Source: an uncultured Eubacteriales bacterium
Lineage (GTDB): Bacteria; Bacillota; Clostridia; Oscillospirales; Acutalibacteraceae
Assembly (NCBI GenBank): GCA_900315605.1
Contig: OMZU01000001.1
Span: 1-64,000 of the forward strand
Length of the DNA: 64,000 nt
Direction: 5' to 3'
The notes beneath the pieces are model-generated. The model had not been told where the DNA came from. It searched no databases and saw only the letters and a list, made by a program, of their open reading frames with translations. Position numbers and translations under genes: made by a program. The stretch's first letter is position 1. The number at the start of each line of letters is the position of its first letter. Below are positions 25,305 through 32,619 of the stretch, one piece after another.

Positions 25305-26684
25305 TTAAAGTATTCCCATGCTCTGCAAGCCTGTGAGCGTGTACATAGTTACAAACAAGCCTACTATCACATACATCAGCGGATTTACTTCTCTGTATTC
25401 TCCCCTTGCCACCTTTACCAATACATATGAAATAAAGCCAAAGGCAAGTCCGTCGGTGATCGACCAGAAGAACGGCATTCCCACGATCGTGAAAAAGCAC
25501 GGGAACGCGATCTCCAGATCCGCCCAGTCAATATCCTTGAGCGACGAGCTCATCATTATTCCCACTATAATCAGCACACATGAGGTTGCCGCAAGCGGAA
25601 CAAGCCCGGTGGCAGGCGTTAGGAAAAGCGAGAGCGCAAAGCAAATACCGGTCACGGTCGAGGTGAGTCCTGTTCTGCCGCCTGCCGCGATACCGGAGGT
25701 TGACTCAACAAAGGTCGTTACAGTTGAGGTTCCGAAAATCGCGCCTATCGACGTTGCCAAAGCGTCTGCAAGCATTGCGTTTTCGATTCTCGGCAAGTTT
25801 CCGTTTTCGTCAAGCAAGCCTGCCTTGTCCGCCGCGCCTATGAGAGTTCCGATCGTGTCGAACATATCGACAAGCACAAGGGTAATGATAACCGCAAGCA
25901 GCGAGGCAATCGGAGCAGAAAACAGCTCGCCAAAGCCTGTGAAGCATTTTCCGAACATTGAAAAGTCAATTTGCGGAGCCCAGCTTTCGGAGACCTTGAT
26001 CCCCATTTCTATGCCAAAGCAAAACTGACAGATGTTGCCGATCACGGCTGTGATCAACATTCCTACAAACAAGCCTGCCTTGACCTTTTGAATAACAAGC
26101 ACCGTTGTTATGACCAGACCAAAGAGCGCGAGCAAAACCGTCGGCTCGGAAAAGCTTGCAAGATCAACGTGTGTCGGCGCGCCCTGATTCTCTCCGATTA
26201 TTATTCCTGCATTTGAAAATCCGATAAGGGCAATAAAAAGACCGATGCCGGCTGTGATAGCTTTTTTTAGGCTCATCGGAATCGAATTAACGATCGCTGT
26301 TCTTATGCCGGTCACAGTTAGAAAAATAAAAAACAAACCGCCCAAAAACACCATAGTCAAAGCCGCCGTGGGCGAAAGATTAAAGCCCAGGCAAAGCGTG
26401 TAGGCAAACACTGCGTTGAGTCCCAGTCCGGGAGCCAGGGCAAGAGGATAATTTGACAGCCAGCCCATCAGCCATGTTCCGATCGCCGCTGCAATACAGG
26501 TCGCGGTGATAACGGCGGTATCTTCCATGGTGTTGGGGATATGAGCCAAATTGGGATTGCTTTTGCCGATAACCGACGGATTCAGAAAGATGATGTAAGC
26601 CATAGTCAAAAAAGTTGTCAGACCGGCTATGATCTCGGTTTTTATAGTGGTTCCGTTTTCTTTGAGTTTAAAAATTTTTTCCAA
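25305..26684 (-). CDS. NCS2 purine permease, PbuG/AzgA type
   Basis: A 459-residue membrane protein with about 12-14 spans. Family marks are TEIIAGLTTFLTMAYIIFLNP (given here as TEIIAGLTTF and MAYIIFLNP), AAAIGTWLMG, APGLGLNA, and VDMFDTIGTL in the middle. This is the AzgA/PbuG/PbuO group of proton-coupled importers for guanine, hypoxanthine or adenine; the exact base is undetermined. The gene is monocistronic with a strong promoter. A CCGAAC box near the start of transcription suggests PurR control. No purine riboswitch is seen in the roughly 75-base leader. Confidence 0.92.
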   Translation of the reverse strand: MEKIFKLKENGTTIKTEIIAGLTTFLTMAYIIFLNPSVIGKSNPNLAHIPNTMEDTAVITATCIAAAIGTWLMGWLSNYPLALAPGLGLNAVFAYTLCLGFNLSPTAALTMVFLGGLFFIFLTVTGIRTAIVNSIPMSLKKAITAGIGLFIALIGFSNAGIIIGENQGAPTHVDLASFSEPTVLLALFGLVITTVLVIQKVKAGLFVGMLITAVIGNICQFCFGIEMGIKVSESWAPQIDFSMFGKCFTGFGELFSAPIASLLAVIITLVLVDMFDTIGTLIGAADKAGLLDENGNLPRIENAMLADALATSIGAIFGTSTVTTFVESTSGIAAGGRTGLTSTVTGICFALSLFLTPATGLVPLAATSCVLIIVGIMMSSSLKDIDWADLEIAFPCFFTIVGMPFFWSITDGLAFGFISYVLVKVARGEYREVNPLMYVIVGLFVTMYTLTGLQSMGIL

Positions 26685-26751
26685 AACATTTCCCCCTCAT
26701 TGCGGTATGTTTTTTGAACCGTTCAACATATGATTTCTATATTTTTGAATT

Positions 26752-26757
26752 GTTCGG
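26752..26757 (-). promoter_or_regulatory. Possible PurBox of the purine permease gene
   Basis: On the minus strand TATACCGAACAAT fits the Gram-positive PurBox pattern AWWWCCGAACWWT at 12 of 13 positions. It lies at the transcription start. A related imperfect palindrome (TTGAACCGTTCAA) follows about 30 bases downstream. Confidence 0.45.
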
Positions 26758-26765
26758 TATATATT

Positions 26766-26794
26766 ATTATAAGTAATTTCAACAAATTTTTCAA
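26766..26794 (-). promoter_or_regulatory. Sigma-A promoter of the purine permease gene
   Basis: On the minus strand TTGAAA and a perfect TATAAT are separated by 17 bases, about 80 bases before the start codon. Confidence 0.7.
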
Positions 26795-26851
26795 GTGTAT
26801 TTTTTATGATATATCTAAAATATCAAATTTTGGGTTGATGCTCGGCAATTT

Positions 26852-27032
26852 GTGCCAGTGGGCACTCTCGCCCGCCTATCCAAACTGCACTGATAACAAT
26901 AACCTCGTTCAACGGCGGGATACGCAGCTTCCAATTAATTAAGGGCACCTCTAAAAGTGCCGGTGGGCACTCTCGCCCGCCTATCCAAACTGCACTGATA
27001 ACAACAACCTCGTTCAACGGCGGGATACGCAG
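26852..27032. repeat. Direct repeat, two 76-bp units
   Basis: Units 26852-26927 and 26957-27032 match at 74 of 76 positions and are separated by 29 bases that contain AAGGGCACCTCT. They lie in the 444-base gap between the purine permease and coiled-coil genes. Each contains inverted GTGCC/GGCAC arms. A minus-strand frame crosses both units but has no start context. Confidence 0.8.
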
Positions 27033-27049
27033 TTTTCTATAAAGCAAAA

Positions 27050-27086
27050 GAAAAAAACGCCACAACTCATACAGTCACGGCGTTTT
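27050..27086 (-). terminator. Terminator of the coaD operon
   Basis: The stem AAAACGCC / GGCGTTTT is followed on the minus strand by TTTCTTTT, about 45 bases after the coiled-coil gene. Confidence 0.72.
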
Positions 27087-27128
27087 GTTTTATTAAGTTA
27101 TAACCGGCACAACTGTGCGCCGTTGGCA

Positions 27129-27599
27129 TTACATACCCTCGTGCTTAACCTTTTGTGAATTGGCAAGATTTGCTCTTGTCTTTTTTACGTCGGCAAGCTG
27201 AGCACTAAGGCTCTCCTCGGTGCGTTTGATTATGCTTTCAACATAAACGTTGGCTGCCTTGCGGATCTCAGCCGACTTTTGCTTTGCGTCCTCCAAGATC
27301 TCCTTAGCCTTAACCTGAGCCTCTCTTACGATCTCATTTTGGTTGAGCATAACCTTTTTGCGTTCCTCGGCTGCGCGGATAATGTTTTCGCTTTCGCGGT
27401 TAGCCTCGGTAAGGATCTGCTTTCTGTCGGCAACGATGTTTTTAGCCTGTCTTACCTCTGCCGGCATAGAATCCTGAATTTGGTCTATGATATCATAAAC
27501 CTCGTCGCTGCTAACCATAACCTTTCCGCCCGAAAGGGGAACCGACTTTGCATTGTTAATAACGTCCTGAAGCTGTAAGATCAAATCATCAACTTTCAT
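27129..27599 (-). CDS. Conserved coiled-coil protein next to coaD
   Basis: A 156-residue soluble, highly charged protein with a long helix (about residues 55-125) rich in Glu, Lys and Ala, like the stalk subunit b of ATP synthase or DivIVA-type proteins, but with no membrane anchor. Proteins of this kind follow coaD in many Clostridia and have no assigned function. I start at ATG 27599 because AAGGAG lies 7 bases upstream; a GTG at 27608 is also in frame. It lies downstream of rsmD-coaD on the same strand and is probably co-transcribed. Confidence 0.72.
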   Translation of the reverse strand: MKVDDLILQLQDVINNAKSVPLSGGKVMVSSDEVYDIIDQIQDSMPAEVRQAKNIVADRKQILTEANRESENIIRAAEERKKVMLNQNEIVREAQVKAKEILEDAKQKSAEIRKAANVYVESIIKRTEESLSAQLADVKKTRANLANSQKVKHEGM

Positions 27600-27630
27600 T
27601 TTTTCCACTCCTTATGTCCTGTTTTTTATC

Positions 27631-27666
27631 GGCAACATTTAATACCGCAAAATCTACGGTGTTGCC
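27631..27666. repeat. Palindromic element remnant F
   Basis: The 36-bp hairpin GGCAACATTTAATACCGC ... ACGGTGTTGCC carries the two end motifs of the MITE-like family. It lies between coaD and the coiled-coil gene, so it sits inside an operon transcript. Confidence 0.55.
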
Positions 27667-27682
27667 AAAGCAAATATAAATA

Positions 27683-28183
27683 TCAAACTGCATTATTATT
27701 TTGATTTTTTATTTTGTTCACTATTCTGTCGTGAACGCAGGCAGGAACAAAATTGCTTATGTCGCCGCCCATTCTGCAAACCTCTCTGACCATGCTCGAA
27801 CTCAAATACATTGAATCGGCGTCGGCGGTCAAAAAGATGGTTTCAAGACTTGGATTCAGCTTTTTGTTGGTTATCGCCATCTGGAACTCGTAGTCAAAAT
27901 CCGAGACCGCCCTGAGCCCCTTTACAATGGCGTCAACTCCGCGCTCGCGGCAATAATCCGCCAGCAATCCGTCAAAGCTTGTGATCTCAACGTTTTTCAG
28001 CTCGCTAAGGCTTTCGCCGAGAAGCTCTATCCTCTCCTGAGTTGAAAAGCTCGGGCTTTTGCCGGAATTGACCAGCACTGCGACGATCACCTTGTCAAAC
28101 ATATTTGCCGCGCGTGTTATAATATCAAGATGTCCGAGCGTAACGGGATCAAAGCTGCCCGGACAGATTACAGTTTTTTTCAT
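27683..28183 (-). CDS. coaD: Phosphopantetheine adenylyltransferase
   Basis: A 166-residue nucleotidyltransferase. PGSFDPVTLGHLDII holds the (T/H)xGH ATP motif near residue 18, the KGLRAVSDFDYEFQMA block is diagnostic of CoaD, and YLSSSMVREV is the C-terminal phosphate loop. It catalyses the fourth step of coenzyme A synthesis, joining AMP to 4'-phosphopantetheine. Its start overlaps the stop of rsmD by 4 bp. The rsmD-coaD pair is a standard bacterial arrangement. Confidence 0.97.
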   Translation of the reverse strand: MKKTVICPGSFDPVTLGHLDIITRAANMFDKVIVAVLVNSGKSPSFSTQERIELLGESLSELKNVEITSFDGLLADYCRERGVDAIVKGLRAVSDFDYEFQMAITNKKLNPSLETIFLTADADSMYLSSSMVREVCRMGGDISNFVPACVHDRIVNKIKNQNNNAV

Positions 28184-28728
28184 CTTGCAAAATCCTTATG
28201 TCTGAAAGTGCTTATTTTTATTTTACCATAGCGATACTGTCTGTCAAGTACAAAATCGCCGTAATTCGACAAAATTTCTTCGTCAAGAGGGTTTTCTGTG
28301 ATAATAATTCCCGTTTCGTTCATGACCTGCGGAATCAGTTCCATTGCCTCCTGCAACGCGCCTGTTTTGTAAGGCGGATCAACAAAGACGATATCAAAGC
28401 GTTGCCGGTTCATTGAAAGAAAGCTGCGAAAATCCATCAAAAGCACCTTTGCTTTTTCTTCAAGACGAGTGGTTGTCAGGTTGCGCTTTACGATTTCAAT
28501 GGATTTTTTTGAGCTGTCAACAAAGGTCGCCTCTTTTGCGCCGCGGCTCAACGCCTCGATCCCCATTTGACCGGAGCCGGCAAACAAGTCCAAAAACGCC
28601 CTGCCCTCGGTTTCAAACTGGATTATTGAAAAAACCGCTTCCTTGATTCTGTCTGTGGTGGGTCTGACGTCCTCGCCCTCAAGGGCTTCAAGCCGCCTGC
28701 CCCTTGCACAGCCTGTTATAACTCTCAT
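28180..28728 (-). CDS. rsmD: 16S rRNA guanine-N2 methyltransferase RsmD
   Basis: A 182-residue SAM-dependent methyltransferase. It starts MRVITGCARGRRL, has the SAM loop DLFAGSGQMGIEALSRGA and the catalytic DPPY motif (VFVDPPYKTG). It methylates G966 of 16S rRNA (E. coli numbering) during small-subunit assembly. It overlaps coaD by 4 bp, indicating coupled translation. Confidence 0.95.
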   Translation of the reverse strand: MRVITGCARGRRLEALEGEDVRPTTDRIKEAVFSIIQFETEGRAFLDLFAGSGQMGIEALSRGAKEATFVDSSKKSIEIVKRNLTTTRLEEKAKVLLMDFRSFLSMNRQRFDIVFVDPPYKTGALQEAMELIPQVMNETGIIITENPLDEEILSNYGDFVLDRQYRYGKIKISTFRHKDFAR

Positions 28729-28869
28729 ACAAACCTCAGCGTATCTCGCCGTAACCGGCGTTTTCTATTATTGTAACACAAATAATAGCTTTTTACAACA
28801 ATATTTTATAATAAATTTCACAAATCGCTTATTTTTGCAACATCACATAATAACAACAGCAAGGTTTTT

Positions 28870-30708
28870 CTATTTTTCTTCCGATTCCGTGTGAAAATAG
28901 CGGTATACGGCAAGAGCCGAGTCAGCCGTCATTTTGGGTGCGGACTTTATTTCTTCCATGTCCGCGCGTGAGATATTCTCTATTGTGCGAAAATATTTGA
29001 GCAACGCTCTTGCTCTGACCTCGCCTATGCCTTCGATTTCGGTGAGCGAGCTGCGAAATGTATTTTTGCTACGGCGGCTGTGGTGGTAGCCAATCGCAAA
29101 GCGGTGAACCTCGTCCTGCATTTTGCTCAAAAAGGTAAAAACCGAGCGGCGTGAATTGATCGCGATTTCGCCTCCGTCGCCGGTAACGGCGCGCGTGCGG
29201 TGCTTGTCGTCCTTGACCATGCCAAACAGCGGAACAGCTATATTCATTTTTTCAAGCACTTCCCTGACCGCGGCTACCTGACCCTTTCCTCCGTCAAGCA
29301 AAATCAAGTCGGGCAGCTTGCCAAAGCCTTCGTCTGCGCTTTCCGCCTTGTAGTATTCCTCAAAACGGCGCGTGAGCACCTCTGCCATTGAAGCGTAGTC
29401 GTCCTGACCCTCAAAGCCCTTGATTTTGAATTTTTTGTAGGCGGATTTGAGCGGCTTTCCGTTTTTGTAAACTACCATTCCGGCAACGTTTTCGGTTCCG
29501 GCAAGGTTTGAAATATCGTAGCTTTCAATATATTCGGGCAGCTTTTCAAGCCCCAGCAGCTCGCGCAGCTCCTCAAGCACGCTGAATTCGCGCACGGTCG
29601 CACCCTTTTGCTGAGCCAAGGCTTCGGCGGCGTTTGAGCGACACATCGACACAAGCTGCGCCTGCTCGCCGCGCTGAGGCACGGTGACATTCACCTTATT
29701 GCCGCGCTTTTCCGAGAGCCAGTGCGCAAGCTCGTCTATTCCGTCAAAGGTTTTGTCCAGCGCGATATTTTTCGGTATGTCGTTTCTCAAAGTGTAATAG
29801 CGGAGCAAAAACTCCTCGGCTTCGGTTTCGCTGTCGCCGCTGTCAAAAATAAAGCTTTCGCGGTCAAACAGCCTGCCGCCCTCAAAGCGGAACACCTGAT
29901 AGCAGGTTTTGCCGTTGTCGGAAAAGCCGGCGATAACGTCCTCGTCGAGCACCTTGTTTGCAACGACCTTTTGCTTGTCGCTCATTTTTTTTACTGCGGC
30001 GATTTTGTCGCGGATCCGCGCCGCGCGTTCAAATTCAAGATTCTCGGCGGCTTCCTCCATTTGCTCGGTAAGGTTGCGGATCGAGGCGGTCGAGCCGCCC
30101 TTCAAAAACTCCAAGGCCTGAGCAACGCTTTCCTGATAATCCTTTAGCTTTACTCTGCCGGTGCAGGGTGCCATGCATTGCTTTATATGGTAGTTCAGGC
30201 AGGGACGGGCTTTTCTGAAATCCTGCGGAAATCTTCTGTTGCAGGTTGGAAGCATAAATATTTTGTTCGCTTCCTCAACCGCACTTTTTACGTAATAGCT
30301 GCTTTTGTACGGTCCGATATATTCCGCTCCGTCGTCGTTTTTTTGCAGGGCATAGCTGAGCTTTTTCCAGTCGCCCGGACTGACGCGGATATAGCTGTAG
30401 CCCTTGTCGTCCTTGAGCAAAATGTTGTATTTGGGCGTGTGCTGCTTGATAAGGCTGCACTCCAAAATCAACGCCTCAAACTCGCTGTCGGTGATGATAT
30501 ATTCAAAATCCTCGACATTATCAACCATTTGGCGCACCTTTTCGGCGTGGTTGTTTTGAGAGCCAAAGTATTGGCTGACGCGATTTTTGAGAGCCTTTGC
30601 CTTGCCTATATAAATAATTTCGCCGCCCTTGCCGTGCATTATATACACGCCCGGAAGAAGCGGCAAAGCCATTGCCTTTTTTCTGAGCTGAGGGATCCTT
30701 TCGTTCAT
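28870..30708 (-). CDS. uvrC: Excinuclease ABC subunit C
   Basis: A 612-residue full-length UvrC. The N-terminal GIY-YIG nuclease has PGVYIMHGKGGEIIYIGKAK, a UVR motif lies near residues 200-235, the RNase H-like second nuclease covers about residues 370-540 (ESYDISNLAGTENVAGMVV split around YDISN and VAGMVVY; DLILLDGGKGQ), and tandem helix-hairpin-helices are at the end. It makes both cuts in nucleotide excision repair with UvrAB. No uvrA or uvrB is nearby. Confidence 0.97.
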   Translation of the reverse strand: MNERIPQLRKKAMALPLLPGVYIMHGKGGEIIYIGKAKALKNRVSQYFGSQNNHAEKVRQMVDNVEDFEYIITDSEFEALILECSLIKQHTPKYNILLKDDKGYSYIRVSPGDWKKLSYALQKNDDGAEYIGPYKSSYYVKSAVEEANKIFMLPTCNRRFPQDFRKARPCLNYHIKQCMAPCTGRVKLKDYQESVAQALEFLKGGSTASIRNLTEQMEEAAENLEFERAARIRDKIAAVKKMSDKQKVVANKVLDEDVIAGFSDNGKTCYQVFRFEGGRLFDRESFIFDSGDSETEAEEFLLRYYTLRNDIPKNIALDKTFDGIDELAHWLSEKRGNKVNVTVPQRGEQAQLVSMCRSNAAEALAQQKGATVREFSVLEELRELLGLEKLPEYIESYDISNLAGTENVAGMVVYKNGKPLKSAYKKFKIKGFEGQDDYASMAEVLTRRFEEYYKAESADEGFGKLPDLILLDGGKGQVAAVREVLEKMNIAVPLFGMVKDDKHRTRAVTGDGGEIAINSRRSVFTFLSKMQDEVHRFAIGYHHSRRSKNTFRSSLTEIEGIGEVRARALLKYFRTIENISRADMEEIKSAPKMTADSALAVYRYFHTESEEK

Positions 30709-30763
30709 TTTGATTCCGCCTTTTTTATAGGTTCATATTAGAGGTTCCTTTAAAGTAAATGCC

Positions 30764-30834
30764 GTAGGGTCGCACCCATGTGTGCGACCTAAGAACCATT
30801 GTTTCCGAGGGCGCACACACGGGTGTGCCCCTAC
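30764..30834. repeat. GTAGGG/CGCACCC palindromic element, copy 1
   Basis: A 71-bp element: GTAGGGTCGCACCCATGTGT at the left and GGGCGCACACACGGGTGTGC then CCCTAC at the right, so it folds back on itself. Other copies are at 40355 and 62600. It lies upstream of uvrC. Confidence 0.78.
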
Positions 30835-30851
30835 ACGGTAAAGGTTTCCGA

Positions 30852-30880
30852 TAAAAAGAAAAGGGCGGAAAAATCCGCCC
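30852..30880 (-). terminator. Terminator of the HPr gene
   Basis: A 7-bp stem GGGCGGA / TCCGCCC is followed on the minus strand by TTTTCTTTTT. Confidence 0.8.
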
Positions 30881-30926
30881 CGATTTTAGTTTTATAGAAA
30901 AATCCTATTGTACGATTGTGCAGAAA

Positions 30927-31190
30927 TTACTCAGTAAAGCCGGACTCAACAAGAGCAACCAAGCCCTCTACCGCGTCGGTCTCGTCTGAGCCGTCAGCGA
31001 TGATCTTGATTGTTGTGCCGCCGATGATGCCGAGTGAAAGAACTCCGAGAAGGCTTTTTGCGTTTACTCTGCGCTCTTCTTTCTCAACCCAAATCGTTGA
31101 CTTATACTCGTTAGCCTTCTGAATAAAGAAGGTTGCGGGACGAGCATGTAAACCTGCTTTGTTCTGAACTAAAACTTCCTTTACGTACAT
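30927..31190 (-). CDS. HPr-family phosphocarrier protein
   Basis: An 87-residue HPr. The active-site histidine is His15 in NKAGLHARPATFF, and the regulatory serine is Ser46 in NAKSLLGVLSLGI. Both are present, so it can serve phosphotransfer and HPr-kinase-dependent carbon catabolite control. Whether it is the sugar-transport HPr (PtsH) or a Crh-like regulator cannot be settled from this window; no EI or EII genes are seen. I start at 31190, where AGAGGG lies 9 bases upstream. It has its own consensus promoter and terminator, apart from the trmD operon before it. Confidence 0.93.
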   Translation of the reverse strand: MYVKEVLVQNKAGLHARPATFFIQKANEYKSTIWVEKEERRVNAKSLLGVLSLGIIGGTTIKIIADGSDETDAVEGLVALVESGFTE

Positions 31191-31247
31191 ATTTAAAACC
31201 CTCTCTGAACATAATTTTATAAACCCAATATGGCTTCCTTGAGTTAT

Positions 31248-31276
31248 ATTATAAACTCTTTTTAGCCCTAGGTCAA
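31248..31276 (-). promoter_or_regulatory. Sigma-A promoter of the HPr gene
   Basis: On the minus strand TTGACC and a perfect TATAAT are separated by 17 bases. Confidence 0.78.
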
Positions 31277-31416
31277 TAACATAATTTAATTTCGTATTAA
31301 TACTCAACCTGATGATAATTTTTCAATTCTTTTATTGTGCAATATTACAAATGTGTGAATTATTTTTTGTGCTTTTCGTCAATCACAAGGCGTATTTTTG
31401 CTTGGTTTTTGCCATT

Positions 31417-32106
31417 TTAAGAACTTCTGCCAATCAAATCAGGTCGCTTTGAAAGCGTGATCTCAAACGCCTTTTCCCTGCGCCACTTGTCGATATTGGC
31501 ATGGTGTCCGCTTAGGAGCACCTCCGGGACCTCAAGCCCTCTCCACACAGACGGCTTTGTGTACTGCGGATATTCGAGCAGACCGTTAAAGTGACTTTCT
31601 TCGGTAAAGCATTCGTTGTTGGTGAGAACCCCGGGAACCATTCGGCACAGCGCGTCGGCAAAAACCATTGCAGGGATCTCGCCGCCCGTTAGAACATAAT
31701 CGCCGATCGAGATCTCCTCGTCGATAAAGGTGTCCAAAAGCCGCTGGTCAACGCCCTCGTAGTGACCGCAGAGGATACAAATGCTTTCAAGCTCCGCAAG
31801 CTCCTTGAGTCTGCCCTGGTTCAGCGTCTTGCCCTGGGGCGACATATAAACAAAATGAGGCCGCTTGCCGAGCTTTTCGCAGATATCCTCAAAGCACAGC
31901 GCGATCGGCTCAGCCTTCATCAGCATACCCATTCCGCCGCCGTAGGGCGTGTCGTCAACCCTGCGGTGCTTGTCAAAGGCGTAATCGCGAAGCTGGTGAC
32001 AGACGATCTCGACTGCTCCGCTTTTTTGCGCTCTGCCGATTATGCTTTCCTCCATAACCGGCGCGAACATCTCGGGGAAAAGCGTGATTATATCAATCCT
32101 CATCAT
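31417..32106 (-). CDS. trmD: tRNA (guanine37-N1)-methyltransferase
   Basis: A 229-residue SPOUT methyltransferase. DTPYGGGMGMLMK, CGHYEGVDQRLLD and the trefoil-knot segment GDYVLTGGEIPAMV mark TrmD. It methylates G37 of tRNAs that read CNN codons and prevents +1 frameshifting. It overlaps rimM by 14 bp. In most Firmicutes rimM-trmD follows ffh-rpsP-khpA; here that block lies about 8-10 kb away on the other strand. Confidence 0.97.
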   Translation of the reverse strand: MMRIDIITLFPEMFAPVMEESIIGRAQKSGAVEIVCHQLRDYAFDKHRRVDDTPYGGGMGMLMKAEPIALCFEDICEKLGKRPHFVYMSPQGKTLNQGRLKELAELESICILCGHYEGVDQRLLDTFIDEEISIGDYVLTGGEIPAMVFADALCRMVPGVLTNNECFTEESHFNGLLEYPQYTKPSVWRGLEVPEVLLSGHHANIDKWRREKAFEITLSKRPDLIGRSS

Positions 32107-32608
32107 CGAATAATCCTTTCATCGGAGTGATTTTTATATATCCGCCGTCAACGTTCGTTTCGCGTATCACCTCGTCGATAACCGGCGCAAGATACTTTTT
32201 TCCGCTGTCGTCGGTTATCTCGTAAACGTCGTTTGCTCCGGTGCGCAAAACGTCGGTGATCTTGCCGTAGACCCTGCCGCTTTCTGCGTCGGTCACTTCC
32301 AAGCCGAGCAGGTCCTGAACAAAATTCACTCCCTCGTCAAGCTGAATGTCGGCGCGGTTTATATAAACTATTTTGCCGCGCAAACGCTCCGCCTGCTCGA
32401 TCGTGTCAACGCCCTTGATTTTTGCAAGAACGATATGCTTGTGCGGTCGGGACTTGACCTCAACAAAGGTCTCGCCGTTTTCGTCAAGATATAGCTTTTT
32501 GAAGGCGCACAAAAACTCCGGGCTGTCGCACCACGGGTCGATCCTGACCTCGCCGCGGATCCCGTGAGTTCCTACGATTTTTCCTGTATCCAAAAACTGT
32601 TTTCTCAT
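32093..32608 (-). CDS. rimM: 16S rRNA processing/ribosome maturation factor RimM
   Basis: A 171-residue protein. The N-terminal RimM barrel has GKIVGTHGIRGEVRI, and the C-terminal PRC-barrel-like domain has DLLGLEV and YLAPVIDEVIRETNVDGGYI (seen as APVIDEVI). It assists assembly of the 30S head with S19. It lies between mutS2 (11-bp gap) and trmD (overlap) in one minus-strand operon. Confidence 0.95.
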   Translation of the reverse strand: MRKQFLDTGKIVGTHGIRGEVRIDPWCDSPEFLCAFKKLYLDENGETFVEVKSRPHKHIVLAKIKGVDTIEQAERLRGKIVYINRADIQLDEGVNFVQDLLGLEVTDAESGRVYGKITDVLRTGANDVYEITDDSGKKYLAPVIDEVIRETNVDGGYIKITPMKGLFDDED

Positions 32609-32619
32609 ATTTTTCTCCG

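Noticed and set aside
26685..26770. Possible purine riboswitch before the purine permease gene.
   Set aside because: The leader is about 75 bases and lacks the conserved three-way-junction core.
26823..27065. An 80-residue minus-strand frame crossing the direct repeats.
   Set aside because: Its internal repeat only reflects the 76-bp DNA duplication; no start signal or family match is visible.
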